The notes under the pieces are model-generated. The model had not been told where the DNA came from. It searched no databases and saw only the letters and a list, made by a program, of their open reading frames with translations. This document shows, piece by piece, positions 1-11,987 of a DNA stretch of 38,417 bases (its first letter is position 1; each line of letters opens with the position of its first letter). Position numbers and translations under genes: made by a program. The stretch is taken from the NCBI GenBank assembly GCA_030668225.1, contig DAOUUI010000004.1, forward strand, positions 1 through 38,417, read 5' to 3'. The stretch comes from Deltaproteobacteria bacterium. Its GTDB lineage: Bacteria > Desulfobacterota > Deferrimicrobia > Deferrimicrobiales > Deferrimicrobiaceae.

Positions 1-3
1 AAA

Positions 4-1986
4 GTGTTCCGCCTGAAGTTGCCGTTTTCCCCCTCGGGGGACCAGCCGGAAGCGATCCGTAGTCTCGTGGACGGTCTTTCCCGCGACTTACGGAACCAGG
101 TGCTGCTGGGGGTGACCGGGTCCGGCAAGACGTTCACGATGGCCAACGTCATCGCCGGGACCGACCGGCCGGCCCTGATCATCGCGCCGAACAAGACGCT
201 TGCCGCCCAGCTCTTCGCGGAATTCAAGGATCTTTTCCCGGAAAACGCCGTCGAATATTTTGTCTCCTATTACGACTACTACCAGCCCGAAGCCTACATT
301 CCCCAGTCGGACACCTTCATCGAGAAGGACTCGTCGATCAACGAGCAGATCGACAAGATGCGCCACAGCGCCACGCGGTCGGTCATGACCCGGCGCGACG
401 TGATCGTCGTCGCCTCGGTTTCGTGCATCTACGGTCTTGGTTCCCCGGAGTTCTACGGCAGGGCGACGGTGCGCGTCACCCGGGGCGCCGTATTCCCCCG
501 GAACGACCTGATCCGGCGTCTCATCAACATCCAGTATGAACGGAACGACATCGATTTCCACCGTGGGACCTTCCGCGTGCGGGGCGACGCGGTGGAGCTT
601 TTTCCCGCCTACGAGGAGGACCGGGTCCTGCGGATCGAATACGACGAGGACACCGTCGAGCGTATCCGGTACGTGGACCCTTTGCGGGGAACGCGCCTGT
701 ACGATGTTCCGGAGACGGTCATCTTTCCCGCCAGCCACTATGTCACGCCGGAGGAAGACCTCCACCGGGCGGTCAGGGGGATCGAGGCGGAACTGGCCGA
801 GCGGCTGGACCAGCTGACCCGGGAGGGGAAAGTGCTGGAGGCGGAAAGGGTGAGACAGCGAACGACGTACGACCTCGAGATGATACGCCAGATGGGGTTT
901 TGCAGCGGCATCGAAAACTACTCCCGGCATCTGGACGGGCGAGATCCCGGCCAGCCTCCGTACACGCTCCTCGACTATTTCCCGGGCGATTTCCTCACGT
1001 TCATCGACGAGTCGCACGTGACCGTGCCGCAGCTCAACGGGATGTACAACGGCGATTTCTCGCGGAAGTCCACGCTCGTTACGTTCGGATTCCGTCTGCC
1101 GTCCGCTCTCGACAACCGGCCGCTGCGTTTCGAGGAGTTTCTCCACAGGGTGGGGCAAACGGTATTCGTCTCCGCGACGCCGGCCGAATATGAACGGGAG
1201 GAGAGCAGGGGGGCGGTGGTGGAGCAGATCATACGGCCCACCGGTCTCGTGGATCCGGAAGTCGAGGTGAGGCCCGCATCCCGTCAGGTGGATGACCTGC
1301 TTGGGGAAATCCGTGCCCGGGCCGAAGCCGGCGACCGGGTTCTGGTGACGACTCTTACCAAACGGATGGCCGAAGACCTGACCGAGTATTACGAGGGGCA
1401 GGGTGTCCGGGTCCAGTACCTGCATTCGGACATCGACACGATCGAGAGGGTGAACATCCTCCGGAACCTGCGCCTCGGGAAGTTCGACGTCCTGATCGGC
1501 ATCAACCTCCTTCGCGAGGGGCTGGACATCCCCGAGGTGTCCCTCGTGGCCATCCTGGACGCCGACAAGGAGGGGTTTCTCCGGTCGACCCGCTCCCTGA
1601 TCCAGACGTTCGGCCGGGCCTCGCGGAACTTGTCGGGAAAGGTGATCCTCTACGCAGACCGGATGACAGGGTCGATGCGGGACGCCATTTCCGAGACGGA
1701 GCGCCGCCGGGCGAAGCAGACAGGGTTCAACGAGGAGCACGGCATCACTCCCGAGACCGTGAAAAAGAACATCGCGGAGCCGATCGGGCAGACATGCGAG
1801 GGAGACTACGTGACCGTCATCTTGGAGGAGGCGTGGGATTTTTCCTCCGCCGGAGAGCTGGCCCGCCACCTGAGGAAGCTGCGCAAGGAGATGGAAAAGG
1901 CGGCGAAGAATCTCGACTTCGAGCGGGCGGCAGAAATCCGGGACCGCCTGCTCACCCTCGAGCGCGTCGAGCTCAAGGCGAGGTAG
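4..1986 (+). CDS. uvrB: Excinuclease ABC subunit B (UvrB); true start may lie upstream of the window
   Basis: ORF 4..1986 (GTG at 4). Contains SGDQPEAI, Walker [21 protein letters not shown] and [26 protein letters not shown], plus a C-terminal UVR motif ([22 protein letters not shown]). Confidence 0.97.
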   Translation: MFRLKLPFSPSGDQPEAIRSLVDGLSRDLRNQVLLGVTGSGKTFTMANVIAGTDRPALIIAPNKTLAAQLFAEFKDLFPENAVEYFVSYYDYYQPEAYIPQSDTFIEKDSSINEQIDKMRHSATRSVMTRRDVIVVASVSCIYGLGSPEFYGRATVRVTRGAVFPRNDLIRRLINIQYERNDIDFHRGTFRVRGDAVELFPAYEEDRVLRIEYDEDTVERIRYVDPLRGTRLYDVPETVIFPASHYVTPEEDLHRAVRGIEAELAERLDQLTREGKVLEAERVRQRTTYDLEMIRQMGFCSGIENYSRHLDGRDPGQPPYTLLDYFPGDFLTFIDESHVTVPQLNGMYNGDFSRKSTLVTFGFRLPSALDNRPLRFEEFLHRVGQTVFVSATPAEYEREESRGAVVEQIIRPTGLVDPEVEVRPASRQVDDLLGEIRARAEAGDRVLVTTLTKRMAEDLTEYYEGQGVRVQYLHSDIDTIERVNILRNLRLGKFDVLIGINLLREGLDIPEVSLVAILDADKEGFLRSTRSLIQTFGRASRNLSGKVILYADRMTGSMRDAISETERRRAKQTGFNEEHGITPETVKKNIAEPIGQTCEGDYVTVILEEAWDFSSAGELARHLRKLRKEMEKAAKNLDFERAAEIRDRLLTLERVELKAR

Positions 1987-1989
1987 GCG

Positions 1990-3648
1990 ATGGGGCCTCT
2001 TTCCGGGTGGAAAACGTTCCCGCGCGGCCCGGGCGTCTACCTGATGTCGGACGTCCGGGGAAAGATCTTGTACGTAGGAAAAGCGAAGAATCTGCGCGCC
2101 CGCCTTCACAATTACGCTTCGGGTGGGGGGGACGGCCGTCCCCAGATTCCTCACCTGCTCGGCCGTACGGCATCCGTCCGGTGCATCCTGACCTCCACGG
2201 AAAAGGAGGCCCTTCTCCTGGAGAATACGCTGATCAAGGAGCACCGGCCCTCGTTCAACATCTTCCTGCGGGATGACAAGGAGTACCTCCTTCTGCGAAT
2301 CGACCGGAAGGAGAAGTACCCCCGCCCCGAGCTGGTTCGCCGGGTGGCAAAGGACGGCGCAATGTACTTCGGGCCGTTTTCCTCCGCACGCGGGATCAGG
2401 GAAACCCTTCGGATTCTCTACCGACTATTCCCCCTGTGTTCCTGCTCCCGGAAGAAGTTCTCCTCCCGGACCCGGCCGTGCATCAATTACCAGATCGGGC
2501 GGTGCGTCGGGGCATGCGCAGGGATGATCTCCCGGGAAGAGTACCTGCCCTTAGTCGACAATGCCGTCCGGTTTCTCCGCGGAGATTACCGGGATCTTCT
2601 GAAGGGCTGGAAGGCCGAGATGAACGGGCTCGCAAAGGAGATGAGATTCGAGGAGGCGGCCCGGCTCCGCGACCGGATCGCCGTCGTAAAGAATACCTTC
2701 GTCCGGCAGCGGGTCGTCCGTACGGTTCCGGGGGACGTGGACGCCGTCGGATGGTTCCGGAAGGGGAACGAGGGAACGGCGGCCATCCTCCACATCCGGG
2801 AAGGCCGGCTCTCGGATGCCCATTCCTATCATTTCCGGGTGGCGGGGGAGGAGGGCGAGGCGGTCACCCCCTTTCTCCTCCAGCACTATTCCGAGGGTGT
2901 CTACTTCCCGGGGGAGATCCTGCTGCCTCTCGATATATCGGATTCGAAGCCGGTGGCCTCCCTTCTCTCGGAGCGCGCCGCCGGCACGGTCGCCATCCGG
3001 ACTCCCGTGAAAGGAGAAAGAGCGCGCCTCGTGGAACTGGCGAACCGGAACGCGGCGGAGGCAAACCGCATGCGGAAGGAGAAGGAGGCCGATTACGAGG
3101 CATTGTCGGCAAGACTTGCCTCTCTTTGCCGGCTCCCCCGTCCCCCCGTCCGGATCGAGGGTTTCGACATCTCGAACATCTCGGGAGCGGAACCGGCGGG
3201 CTCGATGGTGACGTTCGTCGGCGGGAAGGCGGTGAAGAAGTGGTACCGGAAGTTCGCGGTGCGCGGGACAGCGGGCCAGGACGATTTCGCGATGATGGGA
3301 GAAGTGGTGCGGCGACGCTTCGGACACGGCGACGATTTCGGCGGCATGCCGGACCTCGTGCTGATCGACGGCGGGAAGGGACAGCTCTCCTCCGCCATGG
3401 CCGCGATGGCCGCCGCAGGGTGGGGCCACGTTCCGGTCATCTCGCTTGCCAAGGAGCGTTCCCGGGGCGGACAGGCGGTCTTCCGCGAGCGGATCTTCCT
3501 TCCCGGCCGGAAGAACCCGGTGGTTCCCCCGCAAAACGACCCGGTGCTGCTCCTCCTCATGCGGATCCGGGACGAGGCCCACCGGTTCGCGCTTTCCTAC
3601 CACCGCATGCGACGGGCAAGGAAGTTCACCGGCGGCGCGGGGGCATAA
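1990..3648 (+). CDS. uvrC: Excinuclease ABC subunit C (UvrC), apparently without the C-terminal (HhH)2 domain
   Basis: GIY-YIG N-terminus (GPGVYLMSD..ILYVGKAKNLRAR), UVR-like FEEAARLRDRI, EGFDISNISG, DLVLIDGGKGQL and RDEAHRFALSYHR. The stop codon comes shortly after the last motif. Confidence 0.95.
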   Translation: MGPLSGWKTFPRGPGVYLMSDVRGKILYVGKAKNLRARLHNYASGGGDGRPQIPHLLGRTASVRCILTSTEKEALLLENTLIKEHRPSFNIFLRDDKEYLLLRIDRKEKYPRPELVRRVAKDGAMYFGPFSSARGIRETLRILYRLFPLCSCSRKKFSSRTRPCINYQIGRCVGACAGMISREEYLPLVDNAVRFLRGDYRDLLKGWKAEMNGLAKEMRFEEAARLRDRIAVVKNTFVRQRVVRTVPGDVDAVGWFRKGNEGTAAILHIREGRLSDAHSYHFRVAGEEGEAVTPFLLQHYSEGVYFPGEILLPLDISDSKPVASLLSERAAGTVAIRTPVKGERARLVELANRNAAEANRMRKEKEADYEALSARLASLCRLPRPPVRIEGFDISNISGAEPAGSMVTFVGGKAVKKWYRKFAVRGTAGQDDFAMMGEVVRRRFGHGDDFGGMPDLVLIDGGKGQLSSAMAAMAAAGWGHVPVISLAKERSRGGQAVFRERIFLPGRKNPVVPPQNDPVLLLLMRIRDEAHRFALSYHRMRRARKFTGGAGA

Positions 3649-3715
3649 TCTTCGGGGACGCCTTTAGTAAAGCCCCGGTTCCCCATGACGGAACGGAGGT
3701 TGCAATGCCCGCGGC

Positions 3716-6109
3716 ATGGGTTATCCGTTCCGGAATCTGGGTTCCGCGCTGTTCCTTTCCCTCCCCCTCCTCATCGGGTTCTTTCTCGGTCTCTCCGCGG
3801 GTCCGTGTCGTGATGCCGTAGCCGCGGGTTTCCTGCTCCTCTCCCTCCTCTTGATCGTTTTCCGGCTGCCCCCGGTGGCTGCGGCGTCCGGAGTTATGGC
3901 GCTCTGCGGTGTCCTTGCCGCGGGCCGGATCCCTCTTCTCGACCCGGAACTTGCCCGGCCGTTTCTCGGGGCGGAGGTCGTTCTCCACGGGAGCATATTC
4001 CAGATCCGTCACACCGATGCGGGATGGAGCGGCGTCGTGGAAGGGGCCGAGATAGCGTTTCTTGACGGATCCGGCTCGATCCGGCCGGGCCGGGTGCTCC
4101 TGTCGGTTCGAAACCCGGACGCCGTCGTATCTTTCCCGGCCGAGGTCCGGGCGACGGGGCGACTGCGCGCCATAAGGAGCCGGGGAAACCCCGGAGAGCT
4201 CCCACGGGAATGGACAGCGCTTGCGCTTCGCGTCCAGTACCGGTTCTTTGCAGACGCGCCCCGCACGGTCTTTCTTCCGATGAAAGACGGAAACGAGGGA
4301 TTAATGGCCGTATTCCGGCGCGCCCGGGAACGCGCGAAGCGATGGCTTGTCCTTCATGCCGGCGAGTCCGATGGGGCCCTCTATCTCCGGGCAATGGCGA
4401 CGGGAGAGGTTCCTCCGTCTTCCCACCCTCTGGTAACTCTTTTGCGGAGAACGGGACTTTCCCACCTGTTGGCGATATCGGGGATGCACGTGGTCCTTTT
4501 CTTCTCGGTCCAGTCGTTTCTGGTCCGGTGCGCACTCTGGATTTTTCGCCGCAGGCACGCGGTTCCGGACCTGTTCAGGGTTTCCGCCTTCCTGTCGCTG
4601 CCTGCCTGCTGGGCGTACGCCCTGATGGCCGGGTCCCCGGTTTCCGCGATCCGTGCCGCGGGGATGCTCACCCTGGTCGTGCTCCTCAGGCACCTCCTGG
4701 GGGTTCGCGGGTCCGATGCGGCATGGACGGTCCTCTTCCTGTCCACGATCGCATATGCGCCTTCGTGGATCTTTTCCCCGTCATTTCTTCTTTCCTACGG
4801 CGCATCCTTTTTCCTGATTGCATCCTTTGCGGGAAAAGGGCGAAATGCTTCCCGCTCGATGCATCCTCTCCGGAGGGCTGCAGGATGGGCAAGGAACGCG
4901 GTGGTCGGGTCCACGATGGCATTTTTAGGGACGCTGCCGGTGTCTGCGGCATTTTTCGGACATCTCCCGGCGGGCGCGATCCTGTGGAACGTCCTGTTCG
5001 TCCCCGTGCTCGGGATCGTCGGGGTAACCGGGGCGTTTCTCGGGGTCGCGGGGGGCGTCTTTTCGGTCGAACTACTCGGGGGGCCTGTCCGAATCGCCGC
5101 ACGGATCCTTTGCGACTCTCTCTCTGTTCTTGCACGAGTTTCCGGGAACGGGTCCGGCTTCGTCTCTCTCCCGCCTTCCGGGATCGCCGCCCCGATTGTC
5201 TGTTTCGGGGCCGCGGTCCTCGGGTCCCTCTGGCTTCGCAGCCGCGGCAGGGAGCCGTGGCCGGCGGTGGCAGTCGCCAGTGCCGTTTTCCTCGCCTGGA
5301 TCCACGTTCCGTACGCCGCGCTGCCTGACCACCGCCTGACCGTCGCCGCGTTGAATGTCGGAAAAGGGGCGGCTCACGTAATATCTTTCCCGGGAGGAGG
5401 GCACATGCTCGTCGATTGCGGAAGCGCCCTGCGAGGGGACAAGGGAGAGAGCGTCGTCCTTCCCTACCTGAGGGGGAGGGGGATTCGCCGGATCGATGTC
5501 CTCGTTCTGACGCATCCGCACGAGGACCATTACGGCGGGGCGGCGGCCGTTTTGTCTTCTTTGCCCGTAGGGGAGATCTGGATTCCCGAGGGGATTCCTA
5601 CGGGTGCTTTCGGGGGGGCGGTGCGGAAGCTGACCGACCGGGTTCGATGGAAATCCCGGGGGGACCGGTACCGGTCGGGCGGGGCGGAGGTGATCGTTCG
5701 CGGGGCAGGGAAGGCGGGCGAACTGCGAGAGATAAATGAACGGAGCCTGGTGCTGGAAATTCGCCACGGCGACTTCTCCGCGTGGCTCCCCGGCGACGTG
5801 GAGCGGGGCTCTTCCGCGTGGGGGGAGGAAACAGGTGAAGAAAAAGGGGGGAAAAGGGTTCTTTTCCTGCCACATCACGGATCTCCCAGGGCGAAGCCGG
5901 AGGCCTGGATCCGGGCCGCGTCCCCCCACGCAGTCGTTTCCCAAAATAGCAATTGTTTCAGGCAGGGGAATCTGTTACCCTCGGCTTTGTCATTCTTCTT
6001 GGAAAATGGGGCTGTTACAATGCGATCCGACGGCGACCTGATTTTCATCGAGCAAGACAGGCGGCCCAACCTCTGGGAACTGTTATTGCGCCTGCCCCCG
6101 GAAGGGTAA
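3716..6109 (+). CDS. comEC: ComEC/Rec2-family DNA internalization protein with C-terminal metallo-beta-lactamase-like domain
   Basis: 797 aa with multiple TM segments, HLLAISGMHVVLF competence-domain motif and LTHPHEDHYGG metallo-hydrolase motif near the C-terminus. Confidence 0.9.
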   Translation: MGYPFRNLGSALFLSLPLLIGFFLGLSAGPCRDAVAAGFLLLSLLLIVFRLPPVAAASGVMALCGVLAAGRIPLLDPELARPFLGAEVVLHGSIFQIRHTDAGWSGVVEGAEIAFLDGSGSIRPGRVLLSVRNPDAVVSFPAEVRATGRLRAIRSRGNPGELPREWTALALRVQYRFFADAPRTVFLPMKDGNEGLMAVFRRARERAKRWLVLHAGESDGALYLRAMATGEVPPSSHPLVTLLRRTGLSHLLAISGMHVVLFFSVQSFLVRCALWIFRRRHAVPDLFRVSAFLSLPACWAYALMAGSPVSAIRAAGMLTLVVLLRHLLGVRGSDAAWTVLFLSTIAYAPSWIFSPSFLLSYGASFFLIASFAGKGRNASRSMHPLRRAAGWARNAVVGSTMAFLGTLPVSAAFFGHLPAGAILWNVLFVPVLGIVGVTGAFLGVAGGVFSVELLGGPVRIAARILCDSLSVLARVSGNGSGFVSLPPSGIAAPIVCFGAAVLGSLWLRSRGREPWPAVAVASAVFLAWIHVPYAALPDHRLTVAALNVGKGAAHVISFPGGGHMLVDCGSALRGDKGESVVLPYLRGRGIRRIDVLVLTHPHEDHYGGAAAVLSSLPVGEIWIPEGIPTGAFGGAVRKLTDRVRWKSRGDRYRSGGAEVIVRGAGKAGELREINERSLVLEIRHGDFSAWLPGDVERGSSAWGEETGEEKGGKRVLFLPHHGSPRAKPEAWIRAASPHAVVSQNSNCFRQGNLLPSALSFFLENGAVTMRSDGDLIFIEQDRRPNLWELLLRLPPEG

Positions 6110-6146
6110 AAGGGAACCGGACGCATGCATTTTTCCGGCAGATGAA

Positions 6147-7538
6147 ATGGCGAAACAACGAGTTCTGATCCTCTCCCCCGACCCGGAGCAAATCCACGGC
6201 ACGCTCGGGGAACCCTCTCTTGCCGGCATCCATATTACGGTCCAAGCTGACTGGGACAAGGGAATGGCCGCCCTCTCCAAGGAGAATTTCTCGGTCATCG
6301 TCGCCCGGCAATTCCATCAGAACCAGGCCGCGGAAAGCTTCGTTCAGGACATTCTATCGCTTGCACCGAAGACCCCCCTCGTCCTGATCCTCCCGAAGAA
6401 GGGGGGGCCTTCCGTTCTCGGGGGGATACGGGGGGGCGCATCCGAGATCATATTCGAGGAGAACCTGGAACAGGAACTGCTGCAGACCCTGAAAAAGTAT
6501 CTCTTTCTCGGGCATGGACTTCTCCGGAAAATGTCCCTCGACGAACTGTTCGACTACTGTTTCCCCGTGATCACCACGACCGATATGGATATGCTCGGCT
6601 ATACGGTCATCGAGATGTTCAAGGAGTCGCTCGGGGCCTCGTTCGGGATTCTGTTCCGCGAGCAGGAGGGGAGAGGCACCGGATACTCCATCCAGGCGAC
6701 GGCAGGGTTTCCCGACGATTCGATGGCGGGGGTCTTCCTCCTCCGGTACGGCGCAGGGATCACGAAGCTCTCCTCGCCCACGCCCGCCGTGTTCCCAACC
6801 GAGAGTGTGGTAAGTCACACCCCGGAGGACGAGAAGATGCTCGGAGAGAACCGGACGTTCTTCTCCCTCCGGTTCGACCTGTCTTCCGGGTCGAGCATCT
6901 TCGCTGTTCTTGCCCTGCGGGGCGCCCCGGCGCCGGATGTGCTCGGTAGCACGCTCCTCAACTTTTTCTACCGCCAGGTCCGGTTTGCGCTCCTCAACGC
7001 CGAGCGCGGGATGCAAACGCAGAACCTGATCTACATCGACGACCTCACCAAGCTGTACAACAGCCGGTATCTCAACGTGGTGTTGGACCGGGAGCTGAAA
7101 CGGTCGGAGCGGTACAGGAACTTCTTCTCGGTCCTGTTCATGGACCTCGATTTCTTCAAGCGCGTCAACGACACGCATGGGCACCTCATCGGGACGAGGG
7201 TCCTGGTGGAGGCAGGTGGCGTACTGCGCTTATGCGTTCGCGAGACGGACAGCGTAGTCCGGTACGGCGGGGACGAGTTCGTAGTTCTCCTCGTGGAGAC
7301 GAAGGCCGAGGAGGCGTTTCTGGTAGCGGAGCGGATGCGGAAGATGTTCGAGGAGAAATCGTTCGGCCAGGAGAACGGGCTCGATATCCGCCTGACGATC
7401 TCCATCGGGATCGCGGCCTTCCCCGAGCACGCCACGACGAAGCAGCATCTGCTGAACCTGGCCGACAAAGCGATGTACAGAGGGAAGGACTCCACCCGGA
7501 ACGTTGTCTACTTAGCCGATGCGCAGAACGTCCCATGA
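6147..7538 (+). CDS. Diguanylate cyclase: N-terminal receiver-like (degenerate) region, central GAF-like region, C-terminal GGDEF
   Basis: RYGGDEFVVLL active-site motif, DDLTKLYNSRYL, FMDLDFFKRVNDTHGH, and RETD five residues before GGDEF (I-site RxxD). The stop overlaps the hisS start (ATGA). Confidence 0.9.
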   Translation: MAKQRVLILSPDPEQIHGTLGEPSLAGIHITVQADWDKGMAALSKENFSVIVARQFHQNQAAESFVQDILSLAPKTPLVLILPKKGGPSVLGGIRGGASEIIFEENLEQELLQTLKKYLFLGHGLLRKMSLDELFDYCFPVITTTDMDMLGYTVIEMFKESLGASFGILFREQEGRGTGYSIQATAGFPDDSMAGVFLLRYGAGITKLSSPTPAVFPTESVVSHTPEDEKMLGENRTFFSLRFDLSSGSSIFAVLALRGAPAPDVLGSTLLNFFYRQVRFALLNAERGMQTQNLIYIDDLTKLYNSRYLNVVLDRELKRSERYRNFFSVLFMDLDFFKRVNDTHGHLIGTRVLVEAGGVLRLCVRETDSVVRYGGDEFVVLLVETKAEEAFLVAERMRKMFEEKSFGQENGLDIRLTISIGIAAFPEHATTKQHLLNLADKAMYRGKDSTRNVVYLADAQNVP

Positions 7539-8803
7539 CCCTGTCTTCCGTCCGGGGGATGAAGGACATCCTTCCCCCAACCTCTGCCAGGTGGGCCGCT
7601 CTGGAGAAGGTGTATCGCGAGTGTGCAATCCGGTTCGGGTTCTCCGAGATCCGGACCCCCGTCCTCGAGAAAACCGAGCTCTTCTCGCGCTCGGTTGGCG
7701 AAACAACCGACATCGTGGAAAAGGAGATGTACACTTTCTCTGACCGCTCCGGGGAAAGTCTTTCGATGCGGCCGGAGGGAACCGCGCCCGTCGTACGGGC
7801 CCTGCAAGCCAATCGGGCCGCGCTGGGGGAGTGGCCTGTCCGGTTGTTCTACACGGGCCCGATGTTCCGTCACGAAAGGCCCCAGAAGGGTCGGTTCCGC
7901 CAGTTCCATCAGTTCGGAGCGGAGATGTTCGGCACCGATTCGCCGTTCGCGGACGCGGAGATCCTGACTTTCCTCTTCGGGTTTTTGAAAGAGACCGGGC
8001 TTTCGGGAGTCTCCCTCGAGCTCAACACACTGGGGGACCCCGAATGCCGCCCCGCCTATCACCGAAAGCTGTCCGACTTCCTCTCCTCCCAAGAGGACCG
8101 GTTGTGCGACGACTGCCGCCGCCGGCGCGCGAAGAATCCCCTCCGCGTGCTGGACTGCAAGGCCGAAGGATGCATTCGCGCCACCGCCGACGCCCCGTCT
8201 GTGCTGGACTCCCTCTGCGACCCCTGCCGCGAGCACTTCGAGTCGGTGGAGGGGGCGTTGCGCGAATTGGAAATCCCCTTCGCCAGGAACCCGCGCATGG
8301 TCCGTGGCCTGGACTACTACCGCCGGACCACGTTCGAGTTCGTGATCCCCGGCATGGGGGCGCAGAACACGGTCGCGGCGGGGGGGCGGTACGACGGGCT
8401 GGCGGAGATGCTGGGGGGACGGGAACGGATCCCCGCGATCGGGTTCGCCATCGGGGTCGAACGCCTCCTGATGCTCCTCGGGGAAGGAGAACCCCGGGGC
8501 CCTGCGACGGACGTGACCCTGGTCACCTCCGGCATCCGGTTCCTTGCCGAGGCGTTCCGCTGGAAGATGGAGTTGATCGGCAGGGGGATCCGGGCCGAGA
8601 TGGACTACGAAGGCCGGAGCGTCAAGAGCCAGTTCCGGCGCGCGGACAAGTCGGGGGCACGATTCGTCCTGGTGTTCGGGGAATCGGAGGCAGAGCGTGG
8701 AGGCGTCGTGTTTCGCGACATGGCGGCGGGGGTGCAGGAGGAAATATCGAAGGATGAAGCGATCCGGCGGTTGCATCGCCTCACGGAAGAGAAGGGGGGG
8801 TAG
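7535..8803 (+). CDS. hisS: Histidyl-tRNA synthetase
   Basis: ATG at 7535: [15 protein letters not shown]; class II motifs [24 protein letters not shown] and [17 protein letters not shown] track start 7232 is an artefactual extension into the upstream gene. Confidence 0.96.
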   Translation: MTLSSVRGMKDILPPTSARWAALEKVYRECAIRFGFSEIRTPVLEKTELFSRSVGETTDIVEKEMYTFSDRSGESLSMRPEGTAPVVRALQANRAALGEWPVRLFYTGPMFRHERPQKGRFRQFHQFGAEMFGTDSPFADAEILTFLFGFLKETGLSGVSLELNTLGDPECRPAYHRKLSDFLSSQEDRLCDDCRRRRAKNPLRVLDCKAEGCIRATADAPSVLDSLCDPCREHFESVEGALRELEIPFARNPRMVRGLDYYRRTTFEFVIPGMGAQNTVAAGGRYDGLAEMLGGRERIPAIGFAIGVERLLMLLGEGEPRGPATDVTLVTSGIRFLAEAFRWKMELIGRGIRAEMDYEGRSVKSQFRRADKSGARFVLVFGESEAERGGVVFRDMAAGVQEEISKDEAIRRLHRLTEEKGG

Positions 8804-8805
8804 GG

Positions 8806-10596
8806 GTGGACGCCTTTCTGCCTGAACACAAGCGGACTCTCTATTGCGGGCAGGTGCGCCCGGAACATATCGGGAAAGAGGTCGTCCTTTGCGGGTGGGT
8901 CCACCGGAGGAGGGACCACGGGGGGCTTGTGTTCGTGGACCTGCGGGACCGGGAAGGGATCGCCCAGGTCGTCTTCTCGCCCGATTCCTTTCCCGAGGCG
9001 CACGCCAGGGCCGAGGCACTCCGGGCCGAGTTCGTCCTGTCGGTGCGCGGAACGGTACGCAGGCGCCCCGAAGGGACGGAAAACCGGAACATGCCCACCG
9101 GGGAGATCGAGGTGGTTGCGTCCTCCGTCGCGATTCTCAACGAATCGAAGCCCGTTCCGTTCACGCTCGAGGACGAATCCGACGTCGCGGAAAACGTCCG
9201 CCTCAAGTACCGGTACCTCGACCTGCGCCGGCCCGCGATCCAGAAGGCCTTCCTCCAGCGGTCTCTCCTTGCCCGGTCCATCCGCGACTTCTTCTTCGAG
9301 AACGGGTTCATCGAGGTGGAAACGCCCGTCCTCACCAAGAGCACCCCGGAGGGGGCCCGGGACTATCTGGTTCCCTCGCGGGTATCGCAGGGGATGTTCT
9401 TCGCCCTCCCGCAATCCCCGCAGCTTTTCAAGCAGATCCTGATGGTCGCCGGATACGACCGTTACGCCCAGATCGTGAAATGTTTCCGGGATGAGGATCT
9501 CCGGGCCGATCGTCAGCCGGAGTTCACCCAGATCGACGTCGAGATGTCCTTCATCGACAGGGAGGATCTCTTCCAGATGATGGAAGGTCTCATGTCCCGG
9601 GCAATGCGGGACGTGCTCGGGGTCGAAATCTCGCTGCCCTTTCCCCGTTTACGCTACCGGGAGGCGATGGACCGGTTCGGCACCGACAAGCCCGATACCC
9701 GTTTCGGCCTCGAGATCACCGATTACACGAAAGAGCTGGGGGACACCGGATTCCGGGTGTTCGCCGATGTTGTGGAGAACGGGGGGGTGATCCGGGGGAT
9801 CACCGCGCCGGGATTCGGTGGGGCCAGCCGGTCCGAACTGGCGGCCCTGGAAGAGGTTGCGAAGATCGGTGGTGCGCGGGGGCTTTCCTGGTGGAAGGTC
9901 TCCGAATCGGGCCTTGCATCACCGATTGCGAAACATTTTCGGAACGACCAGCTTGAGGCGGTTCTTGAAAAAAGCGGCGCGAAGCCGGGGGATCTTGTCC
10001 TGCTCGTGGCGGACGAAACCCTCGTCGCCTGCGATTCCCTCGCGCGCCTGCGGCTGCACATCGGGGAGAAAGCAGATCTCGTAGACCGGGCCCGCCACGA
10101 ATTCCTCTGGGTGACCGATTTCCCCCTGCTGGAATGGGACAAGGAGGAGGGCCGGTACGCTGCGATGCACCATCCCTTCACGGCGCCTCTGGATGAAGAC
10201 CTTCCATTGCTATCCACCGATCCGGGGAAAGTCCGGGCAAAGGCCTACGACATGGTGCTGAACGGTTCGGAGATCGGAGGCGGGAGCATCCGGATCCACC
10301 GGCGGGATGTGCAGTCGAAGATGTTTGAACTGCTGAACATCGGGCCGGAGGAGGCAGACAGGAAATTCGGATTCCTCCTGGAAGCGCTGGAGTACGGGGC
10401 GCCTCCCCACGGGGGGATCGCCTTCGGGCTGGACCGGCTCGCGATGATTCTCGCGGGGGCGAAATCCCTGCGGGACGTGATCGCCTTCCCGAAAACCCAG
10501 AAAGCCACCTGCCTGATGACCGACGCCCCCTCCCCGGTTGACCCGAAGCAACTTCGGGACCTGCACATCCGGGTGACGGCGCCAGAAAAGAAATGA
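8806..10596 (+). CDS. aspS: Aspartyl-tRNA synthetase (possibly Asp/Asn-tRNA synthetase)
   Basis: GTG start at 8806; OB-fold [66 protein letters not shown]. Confidence 0.96.
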   Translation: MDAFLPEHKRTLYCGQVRPEHIGKEVVLCGWVHRRRDHGGLVFVDLRDREGIAQVVFSPDSFPEAHARAEALRAEFVLSVRGTVRRRPEGTENRNMPTGEIEVVASSVAILNESKPVPFTLEDESDVAENVRLKYRYLDLRRPAIQKAFLQRSLLARSIRDFFFENGFIEVETPVLTKSTPEGARDYLVPSRVSQGMFFALPQSPQLFKQILMVAGYDRYAQIVKCFRDEDLRADRQPEFTQIDVEMSFIDREDLFQMMEGLMSRAMRDVLGVEISLPFPRLRYREAMDRFGTDKPDTRFGLEITDYTKELGDTGFRVFADVVENGGVIRGITAPGFGGASRSELAALEEVAKIGGARGLSWWKVSESGLASPIAKHFRNDQLEAVLEKSGAKPGDLVLLVADETLVACDSLARLRLHIGEKADLVDRARHEFLWVTDFPLLEWDKEEGRYAAMHHPFTAPLDEDLPLLSTDPGKVRAKAYDMVLNGSEIGGGSIRIHRRDVQSKMFELLNIGPEEADRKFGFLLEALEYGAPPHGGIAFGLDRLAMILAGAKSLRDVIAFPKTQKATCLMTDAPSPVDPKQLRDLHIRVTAPEKK

Positions 10597-10632
10597 CCCG
10601 GGGGGAGAAAGCCCGATTCTCCAGGTTTCTCC

Positions 10633-10659
10633 TTGACATCCCCGGATCCTTTGTATACT
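10633..10659 (+). promoter_or_regulatory. Candidate sigma70-type promoter for mdh (TTGACA ... TATACT, 15-bp spacer; alternative registers possible)
   Basis: TTGACA at 10633-10638 and TATACT at 10654-10659 in the aspS-mdh intergenic region. Confidence 0.5.
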
Positions 10660-10672
10660 GTATGCGTTGCTT

Positions 10673-10702
10673 CGGGACCAGTTTGTGGCCCATCCGGTCC
10701 CG
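10673..10702 (+). other. Perfect 7-bp hairpin at the predicted 5' end of the mdh leader
   Basis: CGGGACC (10673-10679) / GGTCCCG (10696-10702), 16-nt loop, just downstream of the candidate promoter. Confidence 0.5.
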
Positions 10703-10905
10703 ACTCATCTCCCATCTTATTTCAGCGGAGGGAATAATTGCGGTCTTCAGGAATTTGGTTCCTCCCAAAGACGAAGGGATGATCAGCATCCTCCCGGACA
10801 TGACCCTGGATGTGCCGGACAACCCGGTCATCCTCTTCATCACCTCTTTCCACGGATACCATCATCGCAAACATGCAGGGACCGACGGTTACCACCGGCA
10901 GGTAA

Positions 10906-11895
<990 letters not shown>

Positions 11896-11987
11896 GGCCA
11901 ACGGCCGGTTCCCGGGAGTGGCGGGAGGTGGGATATAATCAACCGGTCCCCAGAAGGAAAAAATAATTCCGGGAGGAACCAAAGGAT

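Noticed and set aside
88-2244. 718-aa antisense ORF opposite uvrB/uvrC
   Set aside because: High-GC shadow ORF, low-complexity Arg/Pro/Gly/Asp-rich translation, no recognisable domain; the opposite strand carries uvrB/uvrC.
2436-3821. Alternative + frame ORF crossing the uvrC stop
   Set aside because: Checked as a possible frameshifted UvrC tail; translation is Arg/Gly/Pro-rich without HhH motifs, so not a hidden C-terminus.
7232-7534. N-terminal extension of the hisS ORF
   Set aside because: HisRS begins [15 protein letters not shown] at 7535; the upstream part is the wrong frame of the GGDEF gene.
8090-8260. Cys-rich segment in HisRS ([23 protein letters not shown]...CDPC)
   Set aside because: From memory this Cys-containing insertion is common in bacterial HisRS, so not novel.
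10604-10622. Possible aspS terminator GGAGAA-AGCCCGA-TTCTCC
   Set aside because: Only a 6-bp stem without a T-tract; not supportable as an intrinsic terminator.
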